Of a stretch of DNA of 64,000 bases, positions 15,499-24,438 are shown piece after piece (the stretch's first letter is position 1; the number at the start of each line of letters is the position of its first letter). Where the stretch lies: contig NZ_PSTZ01000010.1 of the NCBI RefSeq assembly GCF_002931555.1, positions 186,001 to 250,000 on the forward strand, in the 5' to 3' direction. The notes under the pieces are model-generated. The model saw only the letters and a program-made list of their open reading frames with translations, was not told the origin of the DNA and made no database searches. The position numbers were made by a program, and so were the translations under genes. The stretch comes from Pseudoclavibacter sp. RFBB5. GTDB taxonomy: Bacteria > Actinomycetota > Actinomycetes > Actinomycetales > Microbacteriaceae.

Positions 15499-16719
15499 AT
15501 GACACAGGTTCCAGGACGCATTCTGGTTGCCCCCAGCGGGTTCAAGGAGAGCCTCTCGGCAGAGCAGGTCGCGGACGCCATCGCGTCCGGTGTGCGCCGG
15601 GTGCTCCCCGGTGCGGTGATCGACCGCGTACCGGTTGTCGACGGCGGCGAGGGGTCGGCGCGGACGCTCGCGGCCGCCACGGGAGGTCGACTCGTCGAGC
15701 GCACGGTCACGGGCCCGGTCGGGCACCCGGTGTCCGCCGTCCTCGCCCTCCTCGGGGGTGACGCGAAAGGTACCGCGGTCGTCGAGATGGCCGAGGCCGC
15801 GGGGCTCCGCCTCGTGCCGCAGGACCTGCGGGACCCGGGCGCCACGACGACCTATGGTGTCGGTGAGCTCATCCGCGCCGCCCTCGACGAGGGCGCCAAG
15901 CGCATCCTCGTCGGCTGCGGCGACTCCGGCACCTGCGATGGAGGGGCCGGTGCGCTGCAGGCGCTCGGCGCGAGCATCACGGATACGGCCGGCGCCGAGA
16001 TCGGTCCGGGAGGCAACTCCCTCGCGGACGTGGCGGCTCTCGACCTCTCCGGACTCGACGGTCGTCTCTCGAGCGTCGATGTCTTCGTCGCCTGCAACCC
16101 GCACAACGTGCTCACCGGCCCCCGCGGCGTGGCCCGCGTCTTCGGCCCGCAGAAGGGGGCGACGCCCCAGCAGGTCGACACCCTCGACGCGGCGCTCGAG
16201 CGCTGGGCCGGCGTGCTGAGCCGCGACGGCGTGCAGCCGAAGTCGTACGACCTCGCCACGGGCAGCTGCACCGGCGCATCCGGTGGTCTCGGGGCGGGCC
16301 TGGCCGGCGGCATCGGAGCGCGCCTCATGCCGCGGTTCGAGGTCATGCTCGACCACATCGACCTGGATGCCCTCGTGCGGCAGGCAGACCTCGTCATCAC
16401 GGCCGAAGGGTCCATCGACGAGCAGACACCTCACGGCAAGGTGCCCGCCGAGGTCGCGCGACGTGCCAAGGAGCAGGGGAAGCCCGTGTTCGCGCTCGCC
16501 GGCACCATCGGCCGGCACGCGCGAGACGTGCACGACATCGGCATCGACGCGATCGTGTCGATCGTGCCGCTTCCTCTGACCCTGGAGGAGTCGATCGCCC
16601 GCTCGCCGCAGCTGCTCACCGACGCGGCCGAACGCTCCATGCGGCTCATGATGATCGGCTGCCAGCTCGGGCAGGTCGAGCGTTCCGAGCCGGTGCCGCT
16701 GCTGCGGAGCGTGTCGTGA
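15499..16719 (+). CDS. Glycerate kinase (GarK/GlxK type I family)
   Basis: 406 residues. It phosphorylates D-glycerate (to 2- or 3-phosphoglycerate) with ATP in the cytoplasm. Typical blocks are the N-terminal ILVAPSGFKESLSAEQVADAI, VPVVDGGEGSARTL, the glycine-rich VGCGDSGTCDGGAGALQALGA, CNPHNVLTGPRGVARVFGPQKGA, and TAEGSIDEQTPHGKVPAEVAR near the C-terminus. The ATG at 15499 has GAGGAGG 9 nt upstream. The stop overlaps the GTG of the SLC13 permease, which suggests uptake and phosphorylation of a hydroxy- or dicarboxylic acid by one transcription unit. Confidence 0.93.
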   Translation: MTQVPGRILVAPSGFKESLSAEQVADAIASGVRRVLPGAVIDRVPVVDGGEGSARTLAAATGGRLVERTVTGPVGHPVSAVLALLGGDAKGTAVVEMAEAAGLRLVPQDLRDPGATTTYGVGELIRAALDEGAKRILVGCGDSGTCDGGAGALQALGASITDTAGAEIGPGGNSLADVAALDLSGLDGRLSSVDVFVACNPHNVLTGPRGVARVFGPQKGATPQQVDTLDAALERWAGVLSRDGVQPKSYDLATGSCTGASGGLGAGLAGGIGARLMPRFEVMLDHIDLDALVRQADLVITAEGSIDEQTPHGKVPAEVARRAKEQGKPVFALAGTIGRHARDVHDIGIDAIVSIVPLPLTLEESIARSPQLLTDAAERSMRLMMIGCQLGQVERSEPVPLLRSVS

Positions 16720-18260
16720 GCGCGCGGGCTACGGCCGACCAGGAGCAGGCACACGACCGGGATCAGGAGCGCGAGCCGCGGCAGGAGCTTGGGGCAGAGC
16801 AGAGCACCCAGCACCGCAAGCGCTCACCGATCCCCTTCCGCGGGCTCCTCGCCGCGTGGACTCGCCTGCCCATCCGCACGCGCTGGGCCATGGCCCTCAT
16901 CGCGGTCATCGGGGCAGTGGTCTGCCTACCCGGCGAGCTCCCGGCGGAGGTGCGGTTGGCGCTGTTCGCCTTCGGCTCCGCCACGGTGCTGTGGACGCTG
17001 ACCGACCTCGAGCCCGGCTATGTCGCGCTCGGCGCTGGCCTGCTGGCGTGCATCCCGACGGGACGCCAGGAGCAGTTCTTCTCCGCACTCGGCAACGACG
17101 TCGTGTGGCTCATCATCGGGGCGTTCGTCATCGGCGGGGCCACGGCGGGCTCCGGGCTCGCCGCTCGCCTGACGAGCGCGATCGTCGGGCGGGCACGGAC
17201 GGTGCGCGGACTGATGTGGATGGTCACCGCGGCCGTCGTCCCGCTGTCGTTCCTCGTGCCATCCACCTCGGGTCGCGCCGCCGTGCTGCTTCCCGTCTAC
17301 CGCTCGCTGACGGAGCGGTTGGGCGACGCGCGGATCGCGAAGGCCCTCGCACTGCTGATGCCCACGGTCGTGCTCGTCTCGACGACGGCGACACTCGTGG
17401 GCGCGACGTCGCACCTCGTCGCCGTCGACCTCCTTCAGCAGACGACCGGCGACACCATCTCCTACCTGCAGTGGGCGCTCTGGGGCGCGCCGTTCGGTAT
17501 CGCCGCGAGCGTCGTGGTGTGCGTCGCCGTGCAGGCCCTCTTCCTTCGCCGAGACGAGCGTCGCCGGCCAATCGCGCAGCAGGTGTCCCTGCAGCCGTCA
17601 GGGCGGTCGCCGCTCACGCGGGCCGAGCGCATCGTGGCTGCGGTCGTCGGCCTTGCGCTTGTCGGCTGGCTGACGGAGCCGCTGCACGGGCTCGGCATCG
17701 CGGCCGTCACGATCATCGCCGCCGTTGTGCTCTGCGCCCCGGGCATCGGTGTGATGAAGTGGAAGGAAGGCGTGGCCGCGGTGTCCTGGCCGCTTGTGCT
17801 GTTCGTCGCCGGGGCGCTCGCGCTCGGCGGAGCGCTTGTGGAGACGGGGGCAGGCGACTGGATCGTCTCCAGCCTCTTCGCGGTGAGCGGCATCGAGGGG
17901 CTCACCTCGGCCCTGGCACTCGTGGTCATCATCGCGGCGCTCTCAGTGACCGCGCACCTCTACGTCACATCGCACACCGTGCGCGCGATCGCGCTCATCC
18001 CACCGTTCCTCGCGCTCACTGCGACGGTCGACCTCTCCCCCGTCGCGGTGGTGTTCATCGTGAGCATCGGCCTCGACTACTGCCTCACGCTGCCGGTCAG
18101 CTCGAAGGCCCTGCTCGTTTTCACGGATGCCGACGGTGACGGCCAGGGGCTCGACCCGCGCGACCTGCTCCGGCTCTCGCTTGTGGTGCTCCCCGCCTAC
18201 ATCGCGCTCATGGTCGTCACGTACGAGCTCTGGTGGAAGCACACGGGCCTGGCCCTGTAA
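16716..18260 (+). CDS. SLC13-family anion permease
   Basis: 514 residues. A ~40-residue charged cytoplasmic N-terminus precedes about 11-12 membrane helices. DASS/SLC13 features are the re-entrant hairpin with PSTSGRAAVLLPVYRSL (an S-x-x-x-A-related anion site) and the second repeat around LTAHLYVTSHTVRAIALIPPFLAL. Members carry di- or tricarboxylates or sulfate, often with Na+. The GTG start is inside the glycerate kinase stop (GTGA). The coupling to glycerate kinase argues for an organic acid such as glycerate, tartrate or malate rather than sulfate. Confidence 0.85.
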   Translation: MSARATADQEQAHDRDQEREPRQELGAEQSTQHRKRSPIPFRGLLAAWTRLPIRTRWAMALIAVIGAVVCLPGELPAEVRLALFAFGSATVLWTLTDLEPGYVALGAGLLACIPTGRQEQFFSALGNDVVWLIIGAFVIGGATAGSGLAARLTSAIVGRARTVRGLMWMVTAAVVPLSFLVPSTSGRAAVLLPVYRSLTERLGDARIAKALALLMPTVVLVSTTATLVGATSHLVAVDLLQQTTGDTISYLQWALWGAPFGIAASVVVCVAVQALFLRRDERRRPIAQQVSLQPSGRSPLTRAERIVAAVVGLALVGWLTEPLHGLGIAAVTIIAAVVLCAPGIGVMKWKEGVAAVSWPLVLFVAGALALGGALVETGAGDWIVSSLFAVSGIEGLTSALALVVIIAALSVTAHLYVTSHTVRAIALIPPFLALTATVDLSPVAVVFIVSIGLDYCLTLPVSSKALLVFTDADGDGQGLDPRDLLRLSLVVLPAYIALMVVTYELWWKHTGLAL

Positions 18261-18291
18261 GCCCGCGCTTCAGCTCGGTGCGGGGACGCTC

Positions 18292-18355
18292 TCGGGATGG
18301 GAACCTCGCTTCGTGCTGGAAAACTTCCCGCAACGAAGCGAGGTTTCCATCCCGA
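18292..18355. repeat. 64-bp palindrome between convergent genes
   Basis: 23-bp arms containing GGGATGGGAACCTCGCTTCG with one G-T mismatch, around an 18-nt loop, midway between the SLC13 gene and the amidotransferase gene. The RNA would be a long hairpin from either strand, so it can act as a terminator. Length and perfection resemble the other intergenic palindromes in the window, but the sequence is different. Confidence 0.7.
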
Positions 18356-18408
18356 AACCCTGCGGGCGGGGCCGGCGAAGCAGGGCAGACCGAGGCCAGG
18401 CTCGCGAC

Positions 18409-19299
18409 TCAGACGGCGACGAGACGCGGCTGAGCGGATGCCGTGGCCACGGCTGCCCCGGACACCGACGCGCGCGCCTCGGCTGCGCTCGAGAAGAGCG
18501 CGCGCTGCGTGAAGTCGAGCGAGTCGAGGTCGACGCGCGAGATCGTGTCCTCGGGAACCGAGGTCCAGCCGGCCGTGTCGATACCCGTCGACGAGAAGAC
18601 GGTGGTGCCGTCGGCCGCGCGGAGCATGCTGAGCCGGTAGTACTCGTCGGTGTGCCCGTTGGGCAGCGTGGATGCGTCGATGCCGTAGCGCGCGAACGTC
18701 TCCTCGGTGACGTGAGCGGTGCTCGAGGCGTGGACGACGACGAGCTCGTCCGCGGAGAGGATGGTCGCGTTGAGGCTCGATTCGGGGAACTCGGCGCGCA
18801 GCACGCGCACGGCGGCAGCGGCCGCGTCCTCGAGCGAGAGCCCGTCGCGGACGCCCTGGCGCACGAGACCGAAGTACAGCTCGCTGTCGGTGTCGCCAGC
18901 GATGGTCGCGCGGATCTCCGGGCGAAGCAGGTCGTCGAAGCGCCACGTGGGAACGATCGAGCCGTTGTGCGCGAAGGCGAGGCCATCCGACACGAACGGG
19001 TGCGTGTTGACCTTGGTGCGCTTGAAGTCGTCGGTCGCGAGGCGCAGGTGCACGATGCGGGCGTTGGAGGGCGCGTCCGCGAGCAGCGTCGACAGCAGCG
19101 GGTCGTTCTGACCCGGCGTCGAGACGCGCAGCGATTCGATCTCGCGCTCGGTCTCGCCGAACCCGGCGGCGAGCCAGGCGGTGCCCCAGCCGTCGTTGTG
19201 CACGCTGGTCATGCGCTGGAAGGCGTCGCTGTTCATGTCTCCGATCACCTTCGTGACGGTGGTGTCACGTGGGGCTGCGTAAGCGAGCAGACGGCACAT
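18409..19299 (-). CDS. Class II glutamine amidotransferase (YafJ-like)
   Basis: 296 residues. The start MCRLLAYAAP puts the catalytic Cys at position 2 after Met removal, as required for N-terminal nucleophile amidotransferases. Further blocks are SVHNDGWGTAWL, VHLRLAT, NTHPFV and FAHNGSI (substrate-pocket Asn-Gly) and GDTDSELYFGLV. The ATG at 19299 is supported by GGAAGGAG directly upstream. It is a stand-alone domain without a synthetase partner. The YafJ group is uncharacterised in most bacteria; EgtC (ergothioneine) is a relative, but no egt genes are nearby. Confidence 0.9.
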   Translation of the reverse strand: MCRLLAYAAPRDTTVTKVIGDMNSDAFQRMTSVHNDGWGTAWLAAGFGETEREIESLRVSTPGQNDPLLSTLLADAPSNARIVHLRLATDDFKRTKVNTHPFVSDGLAFAHNGSIVPTWRFDDLLRPEIRATIAGDTDSELYFGLVRQGVRDGLSLEDAAAAAVRVLRAEFPESSLNATILSADELVVVHASSTAHVTEETFARYGIDASTLPNGHTDEYYRLSMLRAADGTTVFSSTGIDTAGWTSVPEDTISRVDLDSLDFTQRALFSSAAEARASVSGAAVATASAQPRLVAV

Positions 19300-19533
19300 G
19301 TGCGAACTCCTTCCCAATTGTCGGGCTTGCTGTCGGGTGTTGTTCGGAGCCGAGCGGCTCACGAGCATCTGACAATCCTGTGACACTCGTGTCGCGGGGT
19401 CCACCTTCGCGACGCTGTATGACGGACGATTGCGGCGGCCTACGAGGTTCGTGCCCGCGGTGCCTGTCCACCATGAGTGCGATGTGCGGCCGAATCGGGT
19501 CCGCAGGGACGCGGCGGCTTGACGCGACCCGCC

Positions 19534-21696
19534 TCAGCTCCGCGACGACCTCGCGAAGGCACGACGCAGGGCACTCGCCTTCAGCTCCACTTCGAGCGTC
19601 TCGGCCTCCGGGTCGCTCGCGAGCACGATCGCGCCGCCTGCCCCGATCGACCAGCCTCGGGCATCACGAACGGCCGTGCGGATGACGATGCTCAGCTCGG
19701 TCGAGCCGTCGGCGCCGAGCACGCCGAGTGCGCCCGAGTAGACGCCGCGGTCGCGGCCCTCGATGTCGCGCAGCAGCTCGACGCTGCGCAGCTTGGGGGC
19801 ACCCGTCATGGACCCGCCGGGAAAGAGCGCCCGCACGACGTCGAGCGGGGGGACACCAGGCGCCGAGCCGCGAACCGTGGTCACGAGCTGGTGCACGGTC
19901 GCGTACGACTCGACGGCCATGAGGCTCGGCACGTGGACGGTGCCGGGCGCGCAGACGCGGCCGAGGTCGTTGCGCAGCAGGTCGACGATCATGAGGTTCT
20001 CGGCGAAGACCTTCGGGTCGTTCGCGAGCTCGCGGGCGGCTGCCGCGTCGAGCAGCGGGTCGGATGCGCGGGCGGTGGTGCCCTTGATGGGCTTCGTCTC
20101 GTAGTCGCCGTCTGGGGTGCCACGCAGGAACCGCTCTGGCGAGGCGCTCACGATCGCGCCGCCGTCGAACTCGAGCAGCGCGGCGTAGGGGGCCGGGTCG
20201 GAGGCGCGGAGCTCGAGGAACAGATCGAGCGGGTCCGGGTCGGCGTCCGGCCTGAACTCGTTGGTGAGGCACAGCTCGTAGGAGTTCCCGGCGAGGAGGC
20301 GCTCGCGGCACCGGGCGATGTCGGCGGCGTACTGGGCTCTGGACGTGTGCCAGGTTCCGGCGGCGAGGGTGTCCTGGCGGTCAGGGCCGGCGGATGCGCG
20401 GGGCGAGCTGGGCGCGTCGACGAGCGTCGTTCGAGGCTCGGCATCGAGCGCGTCGCGAACGACTTCCGCGAAGCTGTCTGCCGCTGGTTCCGCGAGCGCG
20501 AGGGTCGAGGCCGTCGCGACGACCGTGACCGCGCCGGTCGCGCGGTCGACGATGACGGCGCGGCGCGGGTCGAGCCACCACGCGTCCGGGAGGTCGGGCT
20601 CGGCGGCGTCACCCCGTGGGGGCAGCGCACCGAGCATCCGGACGCCGAGTTCGTAGCCGAAGTAGCCGAGCAGTCCGCCGCGGAACGCGAGGCCCTCGCC
20701 GCCGACGGGGAGCCTCCGCTCGAGGGTCTCCTGCACGGCCTCGAAGCTGCCATCGCCGAACAGCCGCAGCACTCGGGCCGGTTCGCTCGCCGCGCCTCCG
20801 TCCGAGATGGCGGCGTCGTCCGCGAGGATGCTCCACTGCGCCTGCCTGCCCGCTTCGTCCGGCACATCGACCCACACGCTCGCGGATCCCTGCCGCAGCA
20901 CGTCACGGTAGATCTGCGTGGCGGCGGCCTCGGCGGCCGCACGCCCGTCGCTCTGCGGCCCGCGCACGACGCGGCTCGCGACGAAGAGGTCGCGCGCCGG
21001 CGGAGCGACCGCGTCGGAGCCGTGGGCGGGCGCACCGCCCCGTCCCAGCTCGCGTCCGGCCGGCTCCCCCCGGGGAGGTGCGACCCGGCGAGCCGCATCC
21101 GCTGCCGCCACGAAGTTCGCGAGCATCTGTCGTCCGTGCTCGCTGGCGATCGACTCCGGGTGGAACTGCACGCCCCAGACGGGTCTGCCCTCGACGTCGA
21201 GGCCCTGCACGACGCCGTCCTCACTGCGGGCGGTCACCCGCAAACCTGCTGGCAGCGGCTCGCGGACGGCGAGCGAGTGGTAGCGGGTGACCAGCGTGCG
21301 CTGTGGGATCCCGGTGAAGGGGCCCGTGCCGTCGTGCTCGAGTGGCGAGCGCCAGCCGTGCCTCGCCTCGGGGGAGGCGACGACCTCGCCGCCGAAGTGG
21401 AGGGCGATGCCCTGGTGCCCCAGGCACACCCCGAAGACGGGCAGGTCCACCCCTGGCGCGAGGGCAGCATCCAGCACCGCGGCCGACCCGTCGAAGTCGG
21501 CGGCGGTGGCCGGATGCCCTGGCCCGGGCGAGATGACGATCCCTGAGACGAGGCTATCGGCGACCCAGCCGACGCACACGCGGATGTCAGCGGGGTCACC
21601 GGCGTCGATGACCCGGACCTCGCGGTCGCTGAGCTCGAGCAGCAGCTGCACGAGGTTGTAGGTGTAGGAGTCGCGGTTGTCGACGACGACGATCAC
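19534..21696 (-). CDS. pabB: Fused aminodeoxychorismate synthase (PabA-PabB)
   Basis: 720 residues with two enzymes in one chain. Residues 1-200 are a class I glutamine amidotransferase (PGPGHP, nucleophile Cys in FGVCLGHQG, His-Glu in VQFHPES). After a Pro/Arg-rich linker, residues ~280-720 are the chorismate-using synthase. The K in PIKGT marks PabB rather than TrpE (which has PIAGT), followed by ENLMIVDLLRNDLGRV, FPGGSMTGAPK and VYSGALGVL. It makes 4-amino-4-deoxychorismate for folate. The ATG at 21696 overlaps the stop of the upstream lyase gene by 4 nt, so synthase and lyase are made together. A short Lys/Arg/Ser tail follows the last conserved block. Confidence 0.95.
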   Translation of the reverse strand: MIVVVDNRDSYTYNLVQLLLELSDREVRVIDAGDPADIRVCVGWVADSLVSGIVISPGPGHPATAADFDGSAAVLDAALAPGVDLPVFGVCLGHQGIALHFGGEVVASPEARHGWRSPLEHDGTGPFTGIPQRTLVTRYHSLAVREPLPAGLRVTARSEDGVVQGLDVEGRPVWGVQFHPESIASEHGRQMLANFVAAADAARRVAPPRGEPAGRELGRGGAPAHGSDAVAPPARDLFVASRVVRGPQSDGRAAAEAAATQIYRDVLRQGSASVWVDVPDEAGRQAQWSILADDAAISDGGAASEPARVLRLFGDGSFEAVQETLERRLPVGGEGLAFRGGLLGYFGYELGVRMLGALPPRGDAAEPDLPDAWWLDPRRAVIVDRATGAVTVVATASTLALAEPAADSFAEVVRDALDAEPRTTLVDAPSSPRASAGPDRQDTLAAGTWHTSRAQYAADIARCRERLLAGNSYELCLTNEFRPDADPDPLDLFLELRASDPAPYAALLEFDGGAIVSASPERFLRGTPDGDYETKPIKGTTARASDPLLDAAAARELANDPKVFAENLMIVDLLRNDLGRVCAPGTVHVPSLMAVESYATVHQLVTTVRGSAPGVPPLDVVRALFPGGSMTGAPKLRSVELLRDIEGRDRGVYSGALGVLGADGSTELSIVIRTAVRDARGWSIGAGGAIVLASDPEAETLEVELKASALRRAFARSSRS

Positions 21697-22595
21697 GCGC
21701 CGCGCCCGTCAGGCGGGCGGCCGTCGAGGAGCGGCACGGCGCTCGTCTCCTCGAGGCGGGGCCGCCAGCGTCGCACGCGGGCGACGTCGAGGCCGAGGCG
21801 GGTGCCGTCGAGCATCGAGACGGGGCTGATGCCGTGGAGCGTGTTGAGGTACCAGAGCTCATCCCACCCCCGGTCGGCGGATGCGGCGAGCGGGTCGGCG
21901 AGCAGCTCGCCTTCCACGCGCGGGATGCCCGCCGTGGCGAGCAGCTTCTCGAGCACGCCCAACGTGGTTCCCGGAACGCGCCGACTCGCGGCGGGGATCA
22001 CGAGGGTCTCGCCGCGCCAGCCGACGACGGTGCCATAGGCCGCCTCGGTGATGACGCCGCGATCGTCGACGAGCAGCGCGTCCGCGGCGCCTTGCTCAGC
22101 AGCGCTCGCACGGAGCTGCAACAGGGACGGGAAGTCGGGGCCCTTGACGGTCGGCCAGCGGCGTTCGTCGAGGCGCGTCGCGAGCTTCGTGAGCGGCCGT
22201 GCCTCCGGGGCCGGCCGCAGGGCGAGCTCGATGAGCACGCGGTCGCCGCCAGCATCGCCCTCGCCGTCGAGGCGTGCCGACAGTCGCGGGAACCATGAGT
22301 CGGCGAGGGGCACGCTCTCGAACACGTCGGCCCAGATTCGTCGCCAGTCGGCGTCGATGGTGTTGGTGCCCGCGGGGCTTCCCGACCAGAGCAGCGGGTG
22401 GGCGGTCGCCGCCTCTCCGAACAGCTCGCCGACGGATCGCTCGAAGCGCTCGCGGTGGGCGGCGTGGGCGATGACGCGGCCGGAGTCGACGCGCCACGAT
22501 TCGACGACGCTGACGGCCGCGGTCTCCCGGCCACCGGCGTCGCTGTCGTCGCGCGCGGCACCTTCGCTGGCTTCAGCTGCACCATGACCCTGCAT
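21693..22595 (-). CDS. pabC: Aminodeoxychorismate lyase-like aminotransferase class IV
   Basis: About 300 residues. This PLP enzyme would release pyruvate from aminodeoxychorismate to give p-aminobenzoate. Fold-type IV features are the PLP Lys in RRWPTVKGPDFPSLLQL, ADALLVDDRGVITEAAYGTVV, and the phosphate-binding GTTLGVLEKLL. The N-terminus has an extra Ala/Glu/Asp-rich stretch (from ATG 22595) before the conserved VVESWRVDSG, and the true start could be internal. It is the first gene of the pabC-pabAB operon (4-nt overlap). Adjacency to PabAB makes the lyase assignment stronger than the fold alone, which also covers branched-chain and D-amino acid transaminases. Confidence 0.88.
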   Translation of the reverse strand: MQGHGAAEASEGAARDDSDAGGRETAAVSVVESWRVDSGRVIAHAAHRERFERSVGELFGEAATAHPLLWSGSPAGTNTIDADWRRIWADVFESVPLADSWFPRLSARLDGEGDAGGDRVLIELALRPAPEARPLTKLATRLDERRWPTVKGPDFPSLLQLRASAAEQGAADALLVDDRGVITEAAYGTVVGWRGETLVIPAASRRVPGTTLGVLEKLLATAGIPRVEGELLADPLAASADRGWDELWYLNTLHGISPVSMLDGTRLGLDVARVRRWRPRLEETSAVPLLDGRPPDGRGA

Positions 22596-22690
22596 CGCCC
22601 CATTCTGCCCCAGGCGCGAAGGCGCGTCCTCGACGCTGCAAAGGTGTGACCCTGCGCTGAGCACCAGAACCCGTCGGGGTCGGCGAAGGC

Positions 22691-22747
22691 GAGGGCGGAC
22701 TTGCGGTCGCTTCCCGCCTGTTTTGATGACCACAACGCTGCCCTCGG
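22691..22747. repeat. 57-bp imperfect palindrome, copy 1 of a dispersed element
   Basis: Left arm CGAGGGCGGACTTGCGGTCG, 17-nt loop ending TTTGA, right arm TGACCACAACGCTGCCCTCG. Arm, loop length and the TTTGA-YGACCACAA part match the element at 49571-49627 read on the other strand. It lies between the divergent pabC and arsC-like genes. Confidence 0.65.
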
Positions 22748-22819
22748 TAGCGACTCCGCGAGGGCGGCCATCCGTTGCCCGATGACCTCACGGCTACCAG
22801 CGTGACGCAGAATGCTCAC

Positions 22820-23242
22820 ATGACCAGCATGAGCACCCCAACGAACGTCGTCTTCGTCTGCAAGAAGAACGGCGGCAAGTCGCAGCTGGCGGCCGCCCTC
22901 CTGCGCGCGCTCGGCGACGAGTCGATCAGCGTCGCCTCCGCCGGCACCGCGCCGGGCGGCTCCCTCAACGCCGAGTCGGTGGAATCGCTCGCCGAGCTGG
23001 GCATCGACGTCGGCGACGAGCATCCCAAGCCGCTCACCTCGGAGATGCTCGACGACGCCGACCTCGTCGTGGTCCTCGGCGACGAAGCGCGGCTGCCGGA
23101 CGGCGTGACGGCTCCCGTCGAGCGCTGGATCACCGACGAGCCCTCCGAGCGCGGCATCACCGGCATGGAGCGGATGCGGCTCGTGCGCGACGACATCCGC
23201 GCGCGCGTCGCGGAGCTGCACACGCGGCTCCGCGACGCCTGA
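22820..23242 (+). CDS. ArsC-like low-Mr phosphatase-fold protein (arsenate-mycothiol transferase type)
   Basis: 140 residues from ATG 22820 (ATG 22829 also possible). The P-loop is VFVCKKNGGKSQLA, i.e. the nucleophile Cys14 followed by N-G-G-K-S. Lys replaces the usual Arg, as I recall for the corynebacterial arsenate-mycothiol transferases, which join arsenate to mycothiol for mycoredoxin-dependent reduction. Matching later blocks are SAGTAPGGSLNAESVESLAELGIDV, VVVLGDEA, and ERWITDEP...GMERMRLVRDDI. There is no arsenite pump or ArsR nearby. It is functionally consistent with the mycothiol genes 4 kb away. Convergent with ribE, 28-nt gap. Confidence 0.83.
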   Translation: MTSMSTPTNVVFVCKKNGGKSQLAAALLRALGDESISVASAGTAPGGSLNAESVESLAELGIDVGDEHPKPLTSEMLDDADLVVVLGDEARLPDGVTAPVERWITDEPSERGITGMERMRLVRDDIRARVAELHTRLRDA

Positions 23243-23270
23243 GCGGACGGCCGCCCGTTCCACCCTCAGC

Positions 23271-23942
23271 TCACTGAGTCCGCGCAGCTCCATCACTCGC
23301 GGAGGTCGCGAAGCTCACGAGCCGAGCCACGTGTCGCGCGAGGATGTCCGTCTCGACGTTGACGCGGTGGCCCACATCGAGCGTGCCGAGCGTCGTCGCG
23401 CTGAGCGTCTCGGGGATGAGCGACACCTCGAACCAGTGACCGTCCCCGGGCGCGCCGCTCGGGCCCGCAGCTCCCTCGGCGCTGACGGCCCCGACCGCGC
23501 TGACTGTGAGCGACACCCCGGACACCGCCACCGACCCCTTGTCGACGAGCAACCCGGCGTGCACCGGGTCGATGGCGAAGCGGATGCGCCGCCACGCGTC
23601 GAAGTGCTCGACCTCCAGCACCTCGCTCGTCGAATCGATGTGCCCCTGCACGATGTGGCCGCCGAGCCGGTCGCCGAGCCGCATGGCCCGTTCGAGGTTC
23701 ACGGCGTCACCCTCCGCTCTGTCGCCGAGGGTGGATGCGCGCAGGGTCTCCCCCATGACGTCGGCCGTGAAGGCATCGGCGTGCAGCTCGGCGACGGTGA
23801 GGCACACGCCCTCGACGGAGATGGAGTCTCCCACCTTGGCGTCGCTCACGCTGAGCGGGCCGCGCACCGTGAGGCGCGCATCCGTGTCGTTCCTGATGAT
23901 GCTCGTGATCTGGCCGAGCTCCTCGATGATCCCAGTGAACAC
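23271..23942 (-). CDS. ribE: Riboflavin synthase, alpha chain
   Basis: 223 residues with two lumazine-binding repeats. The first is MFTGIIEELG...VGDSISVEGVCLTV and the second starts at GHIVQGHIDSTSEV with DKGSVAVSGVSLTVS. It dismutates two 6,7-dimethyl-8-ribityllumazines to riboflavin. The GTG start lies 1 nt after the ribH stop. It is the last gene of ribD-ribB-ribH-ribE, under the FMN riboswitch. Confidence 0.96.
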   Translation of the reverse strand: MFTGIIEELGQITSIIRNDTDARLTVRGPLSVSDAKVGDSISVEGVCLTVAELHADAFTADVMGETLRASTLGDRAEGDAVNLERAMRLGDRLGGHIVQGHIDSTSEVLEVEHFDAWRRIRFAIDPVHAGLLVDKGSVAVSGVSLTVSAVGAVSAEGAAGPSGAPGDGHWFEVSLIPETLSATTLGTLDVGHRVNVETDILARHVARLVSFATSASDGAARTQ

Positions 23943-23943
23943 G

Positions 23944-24438
23944 CTACTGACCCGCCGTTCCAGCTGCTGCCGGGAAGTCGCGAAGGGCGGCGGCCGTCGC
24001 GATCGCGGCGAGCGCCGCGTCCGCCCCCTTGTCCTCGAAGCTGTCTGGCAGGCCGATGCGTGCCTGCACCTGCTCCTCGTCGTCGCAGGTCAGCACGCCG
24101 AACCCGACCGGGATGCCCGTGCGCACGGCGACATCGGTGAGGCCGTTGGTCGCGGCAGAGCACACGTACTCGAAGTGCGGGGTGCCGCCGCGGATGACGA
24201 CGCCGAGGGCGACGATCGCATCCGGCCCGCTGGCGGCGACTCGGCTCGCGGCGACGGGCAGCTCGAAGGAGCCGGGCACCCGCACGATCCGCACGTCGGT
24301 GACGCCGGACGTCTCGAGCGCCCGGTGCGCCCCGTCGAGGAGCGCCGCCATCGCCGTGTCGTGCCATCGAGCCGCGACGATCACGACCCTCAGCCCGGTG
24401 CCGTCTGCCTGCACCGCTGGTGCTCCCTGTCCGCTCAT
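23944..24438 (-). CDS. ribH: 6,7-Dimethyl-8-ribityllumazine synthase
   Basis: 164 residues. Blocks are [53 protein letters not shown] with the catalytic His, and [20 protein letters not shown]. It condenses the pyrimidine with dihydroxybutanone phosphate and usually assembles into pentamers or capsids. The ATG overlaps the ribB stop by 4 nt. Confidence 0.97.
   Translation of the reverse strand: MSGQGAPAVQADGTGLRVVIVAARWHDTAMAALLDGAHRALETSGVTDVRIVRVPGSFELPVAASRVAASGPDAIVALGVVIRGGTPHFEYVCSAATNGLTDVAVRTGIPVGFGVLTCDDEEQVQARIGLPDSFEDKGADAALAAIATAAALRDFPAAAGTAGQ

Noticed and set aside
16716-18260. Sulfate transporter
   Set aside because: SLC13 proteins can carry sulfate, but the overlap with glycerate kinase favours an organic acid.
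19477-21546. A 689-codon open frame on the plus strand opposite pabAB
   Set aside because: Shadow of the minus-strand PabAB gene, which carries all catalytic motifs.
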